Of a stretch of DNA of 64,000 bases, positions 34,727 through 43,795 are shown in pieces; the stretch's first letter is position 1, and the number at the start of each line of letters is the position of its first letter. Origin of the DNA: JAYQKL01 sp049889415 (GTDB taxonomy: Bacteria; Pseudomonadota; Alphaproteobacteria; RS24); the NCBI GenBank assembly GCA_049889415.1, contig JBMHDL010000002.1, positions 1 to 64,000 on the forward strand, written 5' to 3'. The notes under the pieces were generated by a model that saw only the letters and a program-made list of their open reading frames with translations, had not been told where the DNA came from and did not search any database. The position numbers were made by a program, and so were the translations under genes.

Positions 34727-36954
34727 GCACCAAAATTGATAACGTGAATGACACAGCCGTCACCGATGAGATTGTCGCCGAACATGGCCTGACGCCCGAT
34801 GAATATGAGTTGATTGTCGCGCATATGGGACGAGCGCCCAACATGACGGAATTGGGCGTGTTTTCCGTCATGTGGTCTGAGCATTGCTCGTATAAATCCT
34901 CGCGGAAATTTCTTGCCAAACTGCCGGTGACCGGCGAGCAAGTCATTCAGGGGCCCGGGGAAAATGCCGGGGTGATTGACATTGGCGACGGGGATGCTGC
35001 TGTTTTCAAAATGGAAAGCCACAACCACCCCTCCTTTATTGAGCCGTATCAGGGCGCGGCCACCGGGGTTGGGGGTATCATGCGCGACGTGTTCACCATG
35101 GGGGCGCGTCCGGTGGCGAATATGAACGCCCTGCGCTTCGGGAACCCCGACCATCCCAAGACCAAGCACCTTGTTTCCGGCGTCGTCTCCGGTATTGGCG
35201 GCTATGGCAACTGTATTGGCGTGCCGACGGTCGGGGGCGAAGTTAATTTTGACGACAGCTATAACGGCAATATTCTGGTCAATGCCATGTGGGGCGGGCT
35301 AGCGAAGGCTCACAAAATTTTCTATGCCAACGCGACCGGCATCGGTAATCCGGTTGTATATGTCGGTTCCAAAACCGGACGCGACGGCATTCACGGGGCG
35401 ACAATGGCCTCAGCCGAATTTGATGACGACTCGGATGAAAAGCGCCCGACTGTGCAGGTCGGCGACCCGTTCACCGAAAAACTCCTGCTTGAAGCCTGCA
35501 TGGAACTCATGTCCTCTGACGCGATTATCGGCATTCAGGACATGGGTGCGGCCGGGTTGACCTCCTCATCCGTGGAAATGGCGGATAAGGGCGGGGTTGG
35601 GATTGAATTGAACCTCGACAAGGTGCCGTGCCGCGAAACCGCCATGACAGCCTATGAAATGCTGCTGTCGGAAAGCCAGGAGCGCATGCTGATGGTGCTG
35701 AAACCCGGACGCGAAGCCGAAGCCGAAGCCATTTTTACCCGCTGGGGGCTGGATTTCGCCGTCATCGGCAAATTGACCGATACTGGCCGGATGGTGGTGT
35801 CTTATGAGGGCGAGGTCAAGGCTGACATGCCGATCGGCCCGCTGGCTGACGGCGCACCCGCCTATGAACGCCCTTATGTGGAAACCCCGCCGCGTGAACA
35901 GGTTTCACCTCAGGATGTTGCCGCACCGACTGACTGGGCCGGCACGGTCAGGCAAATGATCGCCAGTCCTGAGTTGGCCTCACGCCGCTGGGTCTGGGAG
36001 CAGTATGATCACATGGTCATGGGTGATACGGTCGGGCGTCCGGGTGGCGATGCCGCCATTGTGCGCGTCCACGGCACGCAAAAGGGGCTCGCCATCAGTA
36101 CGGATGTCACCCCGCGCTATTGTTTCGCCGATCCGGTTGAGGGCGGCAAGCAAGCGGTCGCTGAAACCTACCGTAACATTTCCGCCACCGGCGCCACCCC
36201 TCTTGCCATCACCAATTGCCTGAACTTCGCCAATCCGGAAAGGCCGGAGATTATGGGACAGTTTGTCGGCTGCCTGGAGGGCATGGGCGAGGCTGGCCGA
36301 GCGCTTGATTACCCGGTCGTTTCCGGCAATGTCTCGCTCTATAATGAAACCAACGGCGCAGGGATTTTCCCGACCCCGGCGATTGGCGGTGTCGGTATTA
36401 TGCCAGATATTGACAAGCGCGCCGCCATCGCACTGACCCGTGAAGGCGACAGCCTGTTCGTCATCGGCGCAACTACGGGTCATCTTGGCTGTTCGCTGTA
36501 TCTGCGTGATGTCATTGGCCGTGCCAGCACCGACCTAGGGGCGCCGCCGCCTGTTGATCTTGCAGCTGAAAAGAGCCATGGCGGCTTTGTCCGCGCGCTG
36601 GTGCAGAACGGCCTGTTCACAGCAGTGCATGATGTCTCTGACGGCGGGTTGCTGATTGCTCTTGTGGAAATGGCCATGGCCGGCGGTATTGGGGTCAATC
36701 TATCCAATACCACGGATGTTCCCGATCATGCCTATTGGTTTGGAGAGGATCAGGGACGTTATGTTGTGGCTGTCAAAGCGGAGCATATTGACCGTTTTGT
36801 CGCTGACGCGCAAAAAGCCGGAGTAGCAATCGCAGAACTTGGAAAAACCGGCGGCTCTGAGTTGACTTTAGACGGCACAGTTCTCATATCTATGGAAGAG
36901 CTTAAAACAGCCCATGAAAGCTGGCTGCCGGACTATATGAGTGTGGTTGACTGA
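34723..36954 (+). CDS. purL: Phosphoribosylformylglycinamidine synthase subunit PurL (small type)
   Basis: Encodes 743 residues, the small PurL type that needs PurS and PurQ. Signature segments include MWSEHCSYKSS, KMESHNHPSFIEPYQGAATGVGG and FTMGARPVA. The second ATP-binding-like half and the GMGEAGRALDYPVVSGNVSLYNE segment are intact. The start overlaps the purQ stop by 4 bases. Confidence 0.98.
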   Translation: MSTKIDNVNDTAVTDEIVAEHGLTPDEYELIVAHMGRAPNMTELGVFSVMWSEHCSYKSSRKFLAKLPVTGEQVIQGPGENAGVIDIGDGDAAVFKMESHNHPSFIEPYQGAATGVGGIMRDVFTMGARPVANMNALRFGNPDHPKTKHLVSGVVSGIGGYGNCIGVPTVGGEVNFDDSYNGNILVNAMWGGLAKAHKIFYANATGIGNPVVYVGSKTGRDGIHGATMASAEFDDDSDEKRPTVQVGDPFTEKLLLEACMELMSSDAIIGIQDMGAAGLTSSSVEMADKGGVGIELNLDKVPCRETAMTAYEMLLSESQERMLMVLKPGREAEAEAIFTRWGLDFAVIGKLTDTGRMVVSYEGEVKADMPIGPLADGAPAYERPYVETPPREQVSPQDVAAPTDWAGTVRQMIASPELASRRWVWEQYDHMVMGDTVGRPGGDAAIVRVHGTQKGLAISTDVTPRYCFADPVEGGKQAVAETYRNISATGATPLAITNCLNFANPERPEIMGQFVGCLEGMGEAGRALDYPVVSGNVSLYNETNGAGIFPTPAIGGVGIMPDIDKRAAIALTREGDSLFVIGATTGHLGCSLYLRDVIGRASTDLGAPPPVDLAAEKSHGGFVRALVQNGLFTAVHDVSDGGLLIALVEMAMAGGIGVNLSNTTDVPDHAYWFGEDQGRYVVAVKAEHIDRFVADAQKAGVAIAELGKTGGSELTLDGTVLISMEELKTAHESWLPDYMSVVD

Positions 36955-36980
36955 GCCATGGGCGCGAAAAGGAACACCCC

Positions 36981-37220
36981 ATGCCAATGAACGCTTCAGA
37001 CATTGTGCACATGATCAAACAGGCCATTCCTGATGCACAGGTGGAAATCACCGACCTGCGCGGTGATGGCGACCATTATGCCGCCATTGTGACATCAACC
37101 GTGTTCAAAGGAAAAACCCGTGTTCAGCAGCACAAGCTCGTTTACGACGCCCTGCAAGGGGGGATGGGCAGTGAGTTACACGCCCTGGCCCTGCAAACCG
37201 CAGTTCCCGAGGAGAACTAA
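36981..37220 (+). CDS. bolA: BolA family protein
   Basis: Encodes 79 residues. A BolA fold with the conserved GDGDHYAAIVTS region near 26-37 and the conserved His of QHKLVYDAL. BolA and the monothiol glutaredoxin that follows bind a shared [2Fe-2S] cluster through this His and regulate iron. The next gene begins directly after the stop, with no base between, so they are one translational unit. Confidence 0.95.
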   Translation: MPMNASDIVHMIKQAIPDAQVEITDLRGDGDHYAAIVTSTVFKGKTRVQQHKLVYDALQGGMGSELHALALQTAVPEEN

Positions 37221-37553
37221 ATGTCAGATATTCATCAAGTCATTGAAACCGAAATCAAGGGCAACAATGTCGTCCTGTTCATGAAGGGCACACCGGTGTT
37301 TCCGCAATGCGGCTTTTCCGGGCAAGTGGTGCAGATTCTGTCTTACCTTGGCGTACCGTTTAAAGGTATCAATGTTTTGGACGATGACAATCTGCGCGAA
37401 GGCATCAAAAGCTTTTCCAACTGGCCAACCATCCCGCAACTCTACGTCAAAGGTGAATTTGTCGGCGGGTGTGACATTGTGCGGGAAATGTTTGAAGAAG
37501 ACGAATTGCGGCAATATCTGGCGGATAACGGCATTGAGATGCAAAACGCCTGA
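37221..37553 (+). CDS. grxD: Monothiol glutaredoxin Grx4
   Basis: Encodes 110 residues with the monothiol active site CGFS at 30-33. FNWPTIPQLYVKGEFVGGCDI has the cis-Pro and glutathione-binding residues, here SNWPTIP. It binds a [2Fe-2S] cluster with glutathione and with BolA. It is directly after bolA, a classical pairing at the end of the alphaproteobacterial purine cluster. Confidence 0.97.
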   Translation: MSDIHQVIETEIKGNNVVLFMKGTPVFPQCGFSGQVVQILSYLGVPFKGINVLDDDNLREGIKSFSNWPTIPQLYVKGEFVGGCDIVREMFEEDELRQYLADNGIEMQNA

Positions 37554-37569
37554 CCCGCGGTGTTTGTGC

Positions 37570-37598
37570 TTGCCCTCCCCCGGCAGACCCGCTATAAA
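37570..37598 (+). promoter_or_regulatory. Sigma70-like promoter for rplY-pth-ychF
   Basis: TTGCCC (37570-37575) and TATAAA (37593-37598) are separated by 17 bases. It lies about 100 bases before the rplY ATG, leaving a leader of about 90 nt. Confidence 0.55.
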
Positions 37599-37695
37599 AC
37601 GGCACGCTTGAACGCCGCATGGCACCCCATGCTGTGGCTCACACCCCTGGAGGGAGCCCAAGTGTTGAGACCAACGACTTATTGGAGTTCAGATT

Positions 37696-38358
37696 ATGAG
37701 TGATACATTCAACCTCAGCGCTGAAACCCGCGAGCTGAACGGCAAGGGGCCCGTTCGCGAGTTGCGCAAAGCCGGTAAAATTCCGGCCGTCATTTATGGT
37801 GACAAAAAAGATCCCCTACCGATTGCCCTTGAGCGCAAGGACATCACAAAAGTTTATAATTCCGGCCGTCTCATGGCGACTCTGCTGGAAATTGATGTTG
37901 ACGGAAAAAACAACCGCGTCATCGCCCGCGACATCCAACTGGACCCGGTCAAGGACGTCATTCTGCACGCTGATTTCCTGCGCGTCAGTAAAGGTACAAA
38001 AATCGCCGTTGAGGTTCAGGTGAACTTCCTCAATGAAGAAACCTGTCCGGGCCTCAAACAGGGCGGTGTGCTCAATGTGGTGCGTTATGCCGTTGAACTG
38101 CTCTGCCCTGCAGACTCCATTCCTGAATTCCTTGAATTGGATCTTGCGGAAGCGGAAATCGGTGCTTCACTGAACATTTCCAACATTCAGCTGCCCGACG
38201 GCATTGTGCCGACCATCACCGACCGTGACTTCACTGTCGCCACCATTGCCGCGCCTGCCGGCCTGACCGATGATGAAGATACCGGTGAAGGCGAAGAAGC
38301 CGAAGACGGTGAAGAGGGCACCTCTGATGAGGCCGCTGAAGAGAGCAGCGAGGACTAA
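37696..38358 (+). CDS. rplY: 50S ribosomal protein L25/Ctc
   Basis: Encodes 220 residues, the long Ctc form with an L25 N-domain (about 1-95) and a beta-rich TL5-like domain (about 100-185). The C-terminus is a strongly acidic tail of about 30 residues. It binds 5S rRNA in the large subunit. A TTGGAG sequence lies before the ATG. It is the first gene of the unit with pth and ychF. Confidence 0.96.
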   Translation: MSDTFNLSAETRELNGKGPVRELRKAGKIPAVIYGDKKDPLPIALERKDITKVYNSGRLMATLLEIDVDGKNNRVIARDIQLDPVKDVILHADFLRVSKGTKIAVEVQVNFLNEETCPGLKQGGVLNVVRYAVELLCPADSIPEFLELDLAEAEIGASLNISNIQLPDGIVPTITDRDFTVATIAAPAGLTDDEDTGEGEEAEDGEEGTSDEAAEESSED

Positions 38359-38393
38359 ACCTTGCTGTGTCTCTCCTGCATGGGAGAGGACTG

Positions 38394-39008
38394 ATGCTTT
38401 TATTTGTGGGGCTTGGCAATCCGGGAACCAAATATGCCGGCAACCGACATAATATCGGGTTCATGGCCATTGACCGCATTGCCGCGCGCCACAGTTTCCC
38501 TGCTTTCAAGAAAAAGTTTCAGGGCCAGCTGTCTGAAGCCGTTATGAACGGTGAGAAAGTGCTGCTTTTGAAGCCGGAAACCTTCATGAATGACAGCGGG
38601 AAATCGGTTGCGGAGGCTGTCCGGCTTTACAAGCTTCCACTTGAAAATATTATCGTTTTTTATGACGAGCTGGATCTGGTGCCGGGCAAATTACGCATGA
38701 AAACCGGGGGCGGACTGGCCGGACATAATGGTCTGAGATCCCTAAAGGCCCATATTGGTGCGGGTTTCAGGCGCGCCAGGCTCGGCATCGGCCATCCCGG
38801 CCACAAAGACAAGGTTTTGGGGCATGTTTTGAAGGATTTCTCCAAAGCCGACGCAAAATGGCTTCCTTCCTTTCTTGAAGCCCTGGCCGACCATGCCGAT
38901 CTGCTGGTCACGGGTGCGGACGCCACTTATCAAAACCGCGTGCATGAGGACATGACGGCGGCACTGTCTCCGCCCAAACCCTCCGCTGCATCGCCTACAC
39001 AGGAGTAA
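38394..39008 (+). CDS. pth: Peptidyl-tRNA hydrolase
   Basis: Encodes 204 residues from the ATG at 38394, which has GGGAGAGGA just upstream; a GTG at 38367 is not needed. It releases peptides from dropped-off peptidyl-tRNA. GLGNPGTKYAGNRHNIGFM carries the catalytic His, and the KPETFMNDSGKSV and DELDLVPGKLRMKTGGGLAGHNG segments are intact. ychF follows after 3 bases. Confidence 0.97.
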   Translation: MLLFVGLGNPGTKYAGNRHNIGFMAIDRIAARHSFPAFKKKFQGQLSEAVMNGEKVLLLKPETFMNDSGKSVAEAVRLYKLPLENIIVFYDELDLVPGKLRMKTGGGLAGHNGLRSLKAHIGAGFRRARLGIGHPGHKDKVLGHVLKDFSKADAKWLPSFLEALADHADLLVTGADATYQNRVHEDMTAALSPPKPSAASPTQE

Positions 39009-39011
39009 ATT

Positions 39012-40109
39012 ATGGGGTTCAAATGTGGCATTGTCGGTTTGCCGAATGTGGGTAAATCCACCCTGTTCAACGCCCTGACGCAGACCGCCGCGGCACAGGC
39101 CGCGAATTTTCCGTTCTGCACCATTGAGCCAAATGTCGGTGAGGTGTCTGTTCCGGATGCACGTATCCATGAACTGGCCGGCATTTCACAATCAAAAGAG
39201 ACCATTCCGGCCCGTCTGAGCTTTGTGGACATTGCCGGACTGGTCCGCGGCGCTTCCAAGGGCGAGGGTCTCGGCAACCAGTTTCTCGGTAATATCCGTG
39301 AAGTGGACGCCATCGCCCATGTGCTCAGATGCTTTGAGGACGGCGACATCACCCATGTCGAGGGCACGATTAACCCCTTAGCCGACGCGGATACGGTGGA
39401 AACCGAATTGATGCTGGCGGACCTGGAAAGTCTTGAGAAACGTGCCGACAATCTGCGCAAAAAGGCTACCACCAAGGAAAAAAAGGCGATTGAAGAGCTT
39501 GAATTGGTCGACCTTGCTTTGGCGGAACTGCAGGAAGGCCGTCCGGCGCGATGCGCGGAAATTCCACAGGGACGCGAGCAGGATTTCAAGAACCTGCAGC
39601 TGCTCAGTGCCAAACCGGTGCTGTATGTCTGCAATGTCGAGGAAGACAGCGCGGAAAACGGTAATTCACTGTCCGACAAGGTCAAGGAAAAGGCCGCCGC
39701 TGAAGGGGCCGAGGCGGTTATCATTTCTGCCCGGATTGAAGAAGAATTGGCCCAGCTGGACGACGCCGAGCGGCTGGAATATCTGTCAACTTTGGGGCTT
39801 GAGGAACCGGGCTTGAACCGGTTGATACGCCAGGGCTATCAGCTGCTTGACCTGATCACCTATTTCACCTCCGGCCCGAAGGAAACCCGGGCCTGGACAA
39901 TCAAGCGCGGCACCGCCGCACCGCAGGCCGCAGGGGTCATTCACACCGATTTTGAACGCGGCTTCATCCGTGCCGAAACGGTCGGGTTTGACGATTACAT
40001 CACCCATCAGGGCGAAAGCGGCGCCCGCGACGCGGGCCGCCTGCGCCAGGAAGGTAAAGACTACATCGTCGAAGACGGCGACGTCCTGCTGTTCCGGTTT
40101 AACGTCTAG
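39012..40109 (+). CDS. ychF: Redox-regulated ATPase YchF (OBG family)
   Basis: Encodes 365 residues. The G1 motif GLPNVGKSTLFNAL is at 7-20, DIAGLVRGASKGEGLGNQFL near 75-94 is switch II, and the C-terminal TGS domain starts near 280. YchF prefers ATP over GTP and interacts with ribosomes. It ends 4 bases before a strong terminator that it shares with the convergent bc1 operon. Confidence 0.98.
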   Translation: MGFKCGIVGLPNVGKSTLFNALTQTAAAQAANFPFCTIEPNVGEVSVPDARIHELAGISQSKETIPARLSFVDIAGLVRGASKGEGLGNQFLGNIREVDAIAHVLRCFEDGDITHVEGTINPLADADTVETELMLADLESLEKRADNLRKKATTKEKKAIEELELVDLALAELQEGRPARCAEIPQGREQDFKNLQLLSAKPVLYVCNVEEDSAENGNSLSDKVKEKAAAEGAEAVIISARIEEELAQLDDAERLEYLSTLGLEEPGLNRLIRQGYQLLDLITYFTSGPKETRAWTIKRGTAAPQAAGVIHTDFERGFIRAETVGFDDYITHQGESGARDAGRLRQEGKDYIVEDGDVLLFRFNV

Positions 40110-40113
40110 ACAT

Positions 40114-40146
40114 AAAAAACCCGCCGGGACGCCCGACGGGTTTTTT
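40114..40146. terminator. Bidirectional intrinsic terminator between ychF and petC
   Basis: AAAAAACCCG ... CGGGTTTTTT encloses an inner CGGG-ACG-CCCG stem with a single C/A mismatch. Because of the A and T runs on both sides it can end the rplY-pth-ychF transcript and the petABC transcript from the other side. Confidence 0.9.
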
Positions 40147-40162
40147 GGGATTTCAGAAAAGC

Positions 40163-40945
40163 TTAATGCTGGTCGGCCCAGATTTTCCGCATCGACAGGA
40201 ACAGCAGACCCGCAAAGATTGACAGATAGATGAGCACCATCACGCCGGTCTTTTTGCGCGCTTCCAATTCCGGCTCTGCGGCCCAGGCTAGAAACGTCAC
40301 AACATCCTTGGCATATTGCGCCTCAGTCATCGCCGTGCCGTCTTCATAATCAACCAATTCATCCGACAGGGGCGCGGCCATGGCGATGGCGCCACCGGCC
40401 ATATAGGGGTTGTAATACTGACCCGTGCCGAGCTTGACGCCTTCAGGGGCATCCTCATAGCCAATCAATAGGGCATAGACATAATCCGCGCCTAAGCCTC
40501 TGGCTTTGGTGATCAAAGACAGATCCGGCGGGTAGGCACCACCATTGGCAGCACGCGCTGCATTTTCGTTCGGGAACGGATTGACGAAAGCATCCTTAGG
40601 CAGGCCGGGGCGTTCAAACATGTCGCCGTAATCATCCGGCCCGTCTTCCACCGTGAAGCCGGCTGCGATGGCCTTGACTTCAGGCTCGGAGAACTCCGGC
40701 CCGCCATCTTGTGACAGGTTGCGAAAGCGCAGCTGGTTCATGGAATGACAGGAAGCACAGACTTCCTGATACACTTTGTATCCCCGGCGCAGGGCACTGC
40801 GGTCAAAGGTACCGAACGGCCCGTTAAAGCTCCAGTCCTGAGCGGCAGGGTGCTTGGCGTCACCGGCAGCATACACCGTGACAGGGGCCGCAAGGCCGAG
40901 TGTCAGGGCGGTAACCAGTGACAGACTAATTCGTTTCAGGTTCAT
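40163..40945 (-). CDS. petC: Cytochrome c1 of the bc1 complex
   Basis: Encodes 260 residues. A signal peptide (about 1-27, cut near YAAGDA) precedes the haem motif CASCH (63-67). The axial Met is expected in the GGAIAMAAPLSDE segment. A C-terminal transmembrane anchor (about 233-252) holds it in the inner membrane facing the periplasm. It takes electrons from the Rieske protein and passes them to cytochrome c. It is the last gene of petA-petB-petC. Confidence 0.97.
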   Translation of the reverse strand: MNLKRISLSLVTALTLGLAAPVTVYAAGDAKHPAAQDWSFNGPFGTFDRSALRRGYKVYQEVCASCHSMNQLRFRNLSQDGGPEFSEPEVKAIAAGFTVEDGPDDYGDMFERPGLPKDAFVNPFPNENAARAANGGAYPPDLSLITKARGLGADYVYALLIGYEDAPEGVKLGTGQYYNPYMAGGAIAMAAPLSDELVDYEDGTAMTEAQYAKDVVTFLAWAAEPELEARKKTGVMVLIYLSIFAGLLFLSMRKIWADQH

Positions 40946-40956
40946 GTCTCTTGGTC

Positions 40957-42195
40957 CTATTCTGCAGGCGAGGCTGCACTTGAGAGAACGGAGGCGGAAA
41001 TGCTCTCCGGTATATCCTTGGGTTTTTCCACGAAGCCAAGCAACGGCAGGATAATCAGGAAATGGGCGAAGTAGTAAATCGTCCCGATACGCGCCAAGAC
41101 GATATAAATACCTTCAGCCGGCATCGCGCCGAGATAGCCGAGAAGCAGGCAATTCGCCACAAAAATGATGAAGAACTGTCGGAACAACGGACGGTAGCGG
41201 GCGGAGCGCACTTTTGAGGTGTCCAGCCACGGCAGAACAAACAGAATAGCGATCGCACCGACCATGGCAATCACGCCGCCCAGTTTGTCCGGAACCGCCC
41301 GCAGAATGGCGTAAAACGGCAGCAGGTACCATTCCGGCACAATATGAGCCGGAGTCACCAGCGGATTAGCAGGAATATAGTTGTCCGCATGACCCAGCAC
41401 ATTCGGAGCAAAGAAGATGAAATAGCTGAACAGGATCATGAACATGACCAGAGCAAAACCGTCTTTGACCGTGTAGTAAGGGTGGAATGGGACTGTATCC
41501 TGACTGGATTTAACCGAGATGCCGATCGGGTTGTTGTTACCGGGCACATGCAAGGCCCAGATATGCAGCACAACTACGCCGGCAATCAGGAACGGAATGA
41601 GGTAATGCAATGAGAAGAAGCGGTTCAAGGTCGGATTGTCTACCGAGAAACCACCCCACAACCAGGTGGCGATGCTGTCACCGACAAGCGGCACGGCACC
41701 GAATAGATTGGTGATCACGGTGGCGCCCCATAGGCTCATCTGTCCCCATGGCAGCACATAACCCATAAAGGCGGCAGCCATCATCAGCAGATAGATGATA
41801 ACGCCGAGAATCCACAAAACCTCGCGTGGCGCCTTGTAGGAGCCGTAATACATGCCGCGGAACATATGGATGTAAACGGCTAGGAAGAACATCGACGCGC
41901 CATTGGCATGGATATAGCGGATCAACCAGCCATAATTTACGTTACGCATAATGTGTTCGACCGAGTTGAAAGCTAAATCAACATGCGGCGTATAATGCAT
42001 GGCAAGAATAATGCCGGTGATGATTTGGGTCATCAGGCAGAACGTCAAAATCCCGCCAAATGTCCACCAGTAATTGAGGTTTTTAGGCGTCGGATAATCA
42101 ACAAAACTGTCATGGGCCAGCCGCATAAGGGGCAGGCGCTCATCCATCCATTTTGCAAAACCGCTTTGTGGGTTGTAAGTGCTTTCACCGCTCAT
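40957..42195 (-). CDS. petB: Cytochrome b of the bc1 complex
   Basis: Encodes 412 residues with eight transmembrane helices, the full b type rather than the split b6 type. The paired haem His residues lie in helices B and D (HANGASMFFLAVYIHMFRG; HYLIPFLIAGVVVLHIWALH). The PEWYLLPFYA motif of the quinol oxidation site is present near 270. It starts 18 bases after petA ends. Confidence 0.98.
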   Translation of the reverse strand: MSGESTYNPQSGFAKWMDERLPLMRLAHDSFVDYPTPKNLNYWWTFGGILTFCLMTQIITGIILAMHYTPHVDLAFNSVEHIMRNVNYGWLIRYIHANGASMFFLAVYIHMFRGMYYGSYKAPREVLWILGVIIYLLMMAAAFMGYVLPWGQMSLWGATVITNLFGAVPLVGDSIATWLWGGFSVDNPTLNRFFSLHYLIPFLIAGVVVLHIWALHVPGNNNPIGISVKSSQDTVPFHPYYTVKDGFALVMFMILFSYFIFFAPNVLGHADNYIPANPLVTPAHIVPEWYLLPFYAILRAVPDKLGGVIAMVGAIAILFVLPWLDTSKVRSARYRPLFRQFFIIFVANCLLLGYLGAMPAEGIYIVLARIGTIYYFAHFLIILPLLGFVEKPKDIPESISASVLSSAASPAE

Positions 42196-42213
42196 TGTAC
42201 TATCCTATCTCGC

Positions 42214-42777
42214 TTAACCGATTTTTATGCGGGTGTCTGAAACAAATGTGTATTCGGGAATTTCAAGGTTTGTCGGAGCCGGGCCTTTGCGGATCCGGCC
42301 GGACGTATCATAATGGGAACCATGGCACGGGCAGAACCAGCCATTGAACTCACCCGCCTGTCCGAGCGGGACGCACCCCAGATGGGTGCAGACACCGACC
42401 ATGACCAGCCATTCCGGTTTTTCAGCCCGCAGATTATCGGTCTGGGGGTCGCGCAGCTCCGCCATATCAACAGCATCGGCTTCGGCAATCTCATCAGCTG
42501 TACGACGGCGGATAAACACCGGCTTTCCGCGCCAGGTTACGGTGATGCTTTGCCCGACTTCAATCGCGCTCAAATCCACTTCAATCGAAGCCAATGCGCG
42601 CATGGACGCGTCCGGGTTCATTTGATGAATCAAAGGCCAGGCAATATTCACGGCTCCGATGGCGGCAAACGCCCCGGTTGCCAGATGCAGGAATTCACGG
42701 CGATTGGTTTTGCCGTTAGAGTCAGATGTATCAGTCAAGACGGTCTCTCCACCGTTAATATTCACAGTCTGCGCCAC
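42214..42777 (-). CDS. petA: Ubiquinol-cytochrome c reductase Rieske iron-sulfur subunit
   Basis: Encodes 187 residues from a GTG; another GTG at 42765 is possible. A Tat-type N-terminus (TNRREFLHLATGAFAAIGAV) doubles as the membrane anchor. The [2Fe-2S] ligands are in CTHLGC and CPCHGSHYD near residues 129-152. First gene of the bc1 operon, facing away from hemF. AAAGGAG is visible upstream. Confidence 0.96.
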   Translation of the reverse strand: MAQTVNINGGETVLTDTSDSNGKTNRREFLHLATGAFAAIGAVNIAWPLIHQMNPDASMRALASIEVDLSAIEVGQSITVTWRGKPVFIRRRTADEIAEADAVDMAELRDPQTDNLRAEKPEWLVMVGVCTHLGCVPLGQAGEFNGWFCPCHGSHYDTSGRIRKGPAPTNLEIPEYTFVSDTRIKIG

Positions 42778-42940
42778 AGCGCACGAGTCACTCCTTTATA
42801 GAGGATTTGACTGTCAGCGAAAATACTTCTATGTGGGGTGAAACAATATGTGTCACCATGACGCAGACTCGGAAAAATCAACGATTTTCATGTTTTTTTC
42901 CGCCATTATATCTACCCGGAGAGACGGGCGGAGCCTGATT

Positions 42941-43795
42941 ATGGAAGAAAACAAACGACGCGCAGCAGACTGGTTCAAAACCTTGCGCGATGACTTGTGC
43001 GCGGCACTTGAGGCGCTAGAGCCGAACGGCAAAAAATTCACCAAAAAAGCTTGGAGTCGCGCCGAGCAGCACGGTTCAGACGAGGATCTCGGTGGCGGGG
43101 AAATGGCTCTGCTGGATGGCGACGTTTTCGAAAAAGCCGGGGTGCATATTTCCACCGTCTATGGCGAGTTTTCCGAGCAATTCCGCAGCCAAGTCGCTGG
43201 GGCGGAGGACGATCCGCGTTTTTGGGCCAGTGGCATTTCCGTTATTGTCCATCCCAAAAACCCGAATGCACCCACCGCCCATATGAACACACGGATGGTT
43301 GTCACAACCAAAAACTGGTTTGGTGGCGGCGGCGACCTGACCCCGATGCTGGACCGGGACCGCAGGGCGGACCACCCTGATACACAAGCTTTTCATGATG
43401 CATATAAAAAGGCTTGTGACAAATATGACCCGAGTTACTATCCGCAATTCAAAACCGCCTGCGACGAATATTTTTACCTGCCCCACCGTCAAGAGACCCG
43501 AGGGACGGGCGGGATATTTTATGATCATTTCAACACGGGTGATTGGGAACGTGATTTCGCTTTTACCCGCGACGTCGGCAAAGCCTTTCTGACTGCCTAT
43601 CCTGAAATCATCGCCCAGCGCATGAATGACGATTTTTCCGAGTCAGACAGAGACGAACAGCTTGTCCGGCGCGGACGGTATGTAGAATTCAACCTGCTTT
43701 ATGACCGCGGCACCATGTTTGGACTCAAAACCGGCGGCAATGTTGAGAGCATTCTGTCATCTATGCCGCCGCTGGTGAAATGGCCGGTGACTTAA
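42941..43795 (+). CDS. hemF: Oxygen-dependent coproporphyrinogen III oxidase
   Basis: Encodes 284 residues from the ATG at 42941, which has GGAG upstream; a longer frame from 42848 adds untypical residues. It converts coproporphyrinogen III to protoporphyrinogen IX using O2. The conserved VHPKNPNAPTAHMNTR, the WFGGGGDLTP motif and GTGGIFYDHFN are intact. Its stop codon shares bases with the stop of cca on the other strand (TTAA). Confidence 0.96.
   Translation: MEENKRRAADWFKTLRDDLCAALEALEPNGKKFTKKAWSRAEQHGSDEDLGGGEMALLDGDVFEKAGVHISTVYGEFSEQFRSQVAGAEDDPRFWASGISVIVHPKNPNAPTAHMNTRMVVTTKNWFGGGGDLTPMLDRDRRADHPDTQAFHDAYKKACDKYDPSYYPQFKTACDEYFYLPHRQETRGTGGIFYDHFNTGDWERDFAFTRDVGKAFLTAYPEIIAQRMNDDFSESDRDEQLVRRGRYVEFNLLYDRGTMFGLKTGGNVESILSSMPPLVKWPVT

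Noticed and set aside
40097..40150. Possible attenuator or small RNA at the ychF-petC hairpin
   Set aside because: The position between two convergent gene ends and the A/T runs on both sides are fully explained by a bidirectional terminator.
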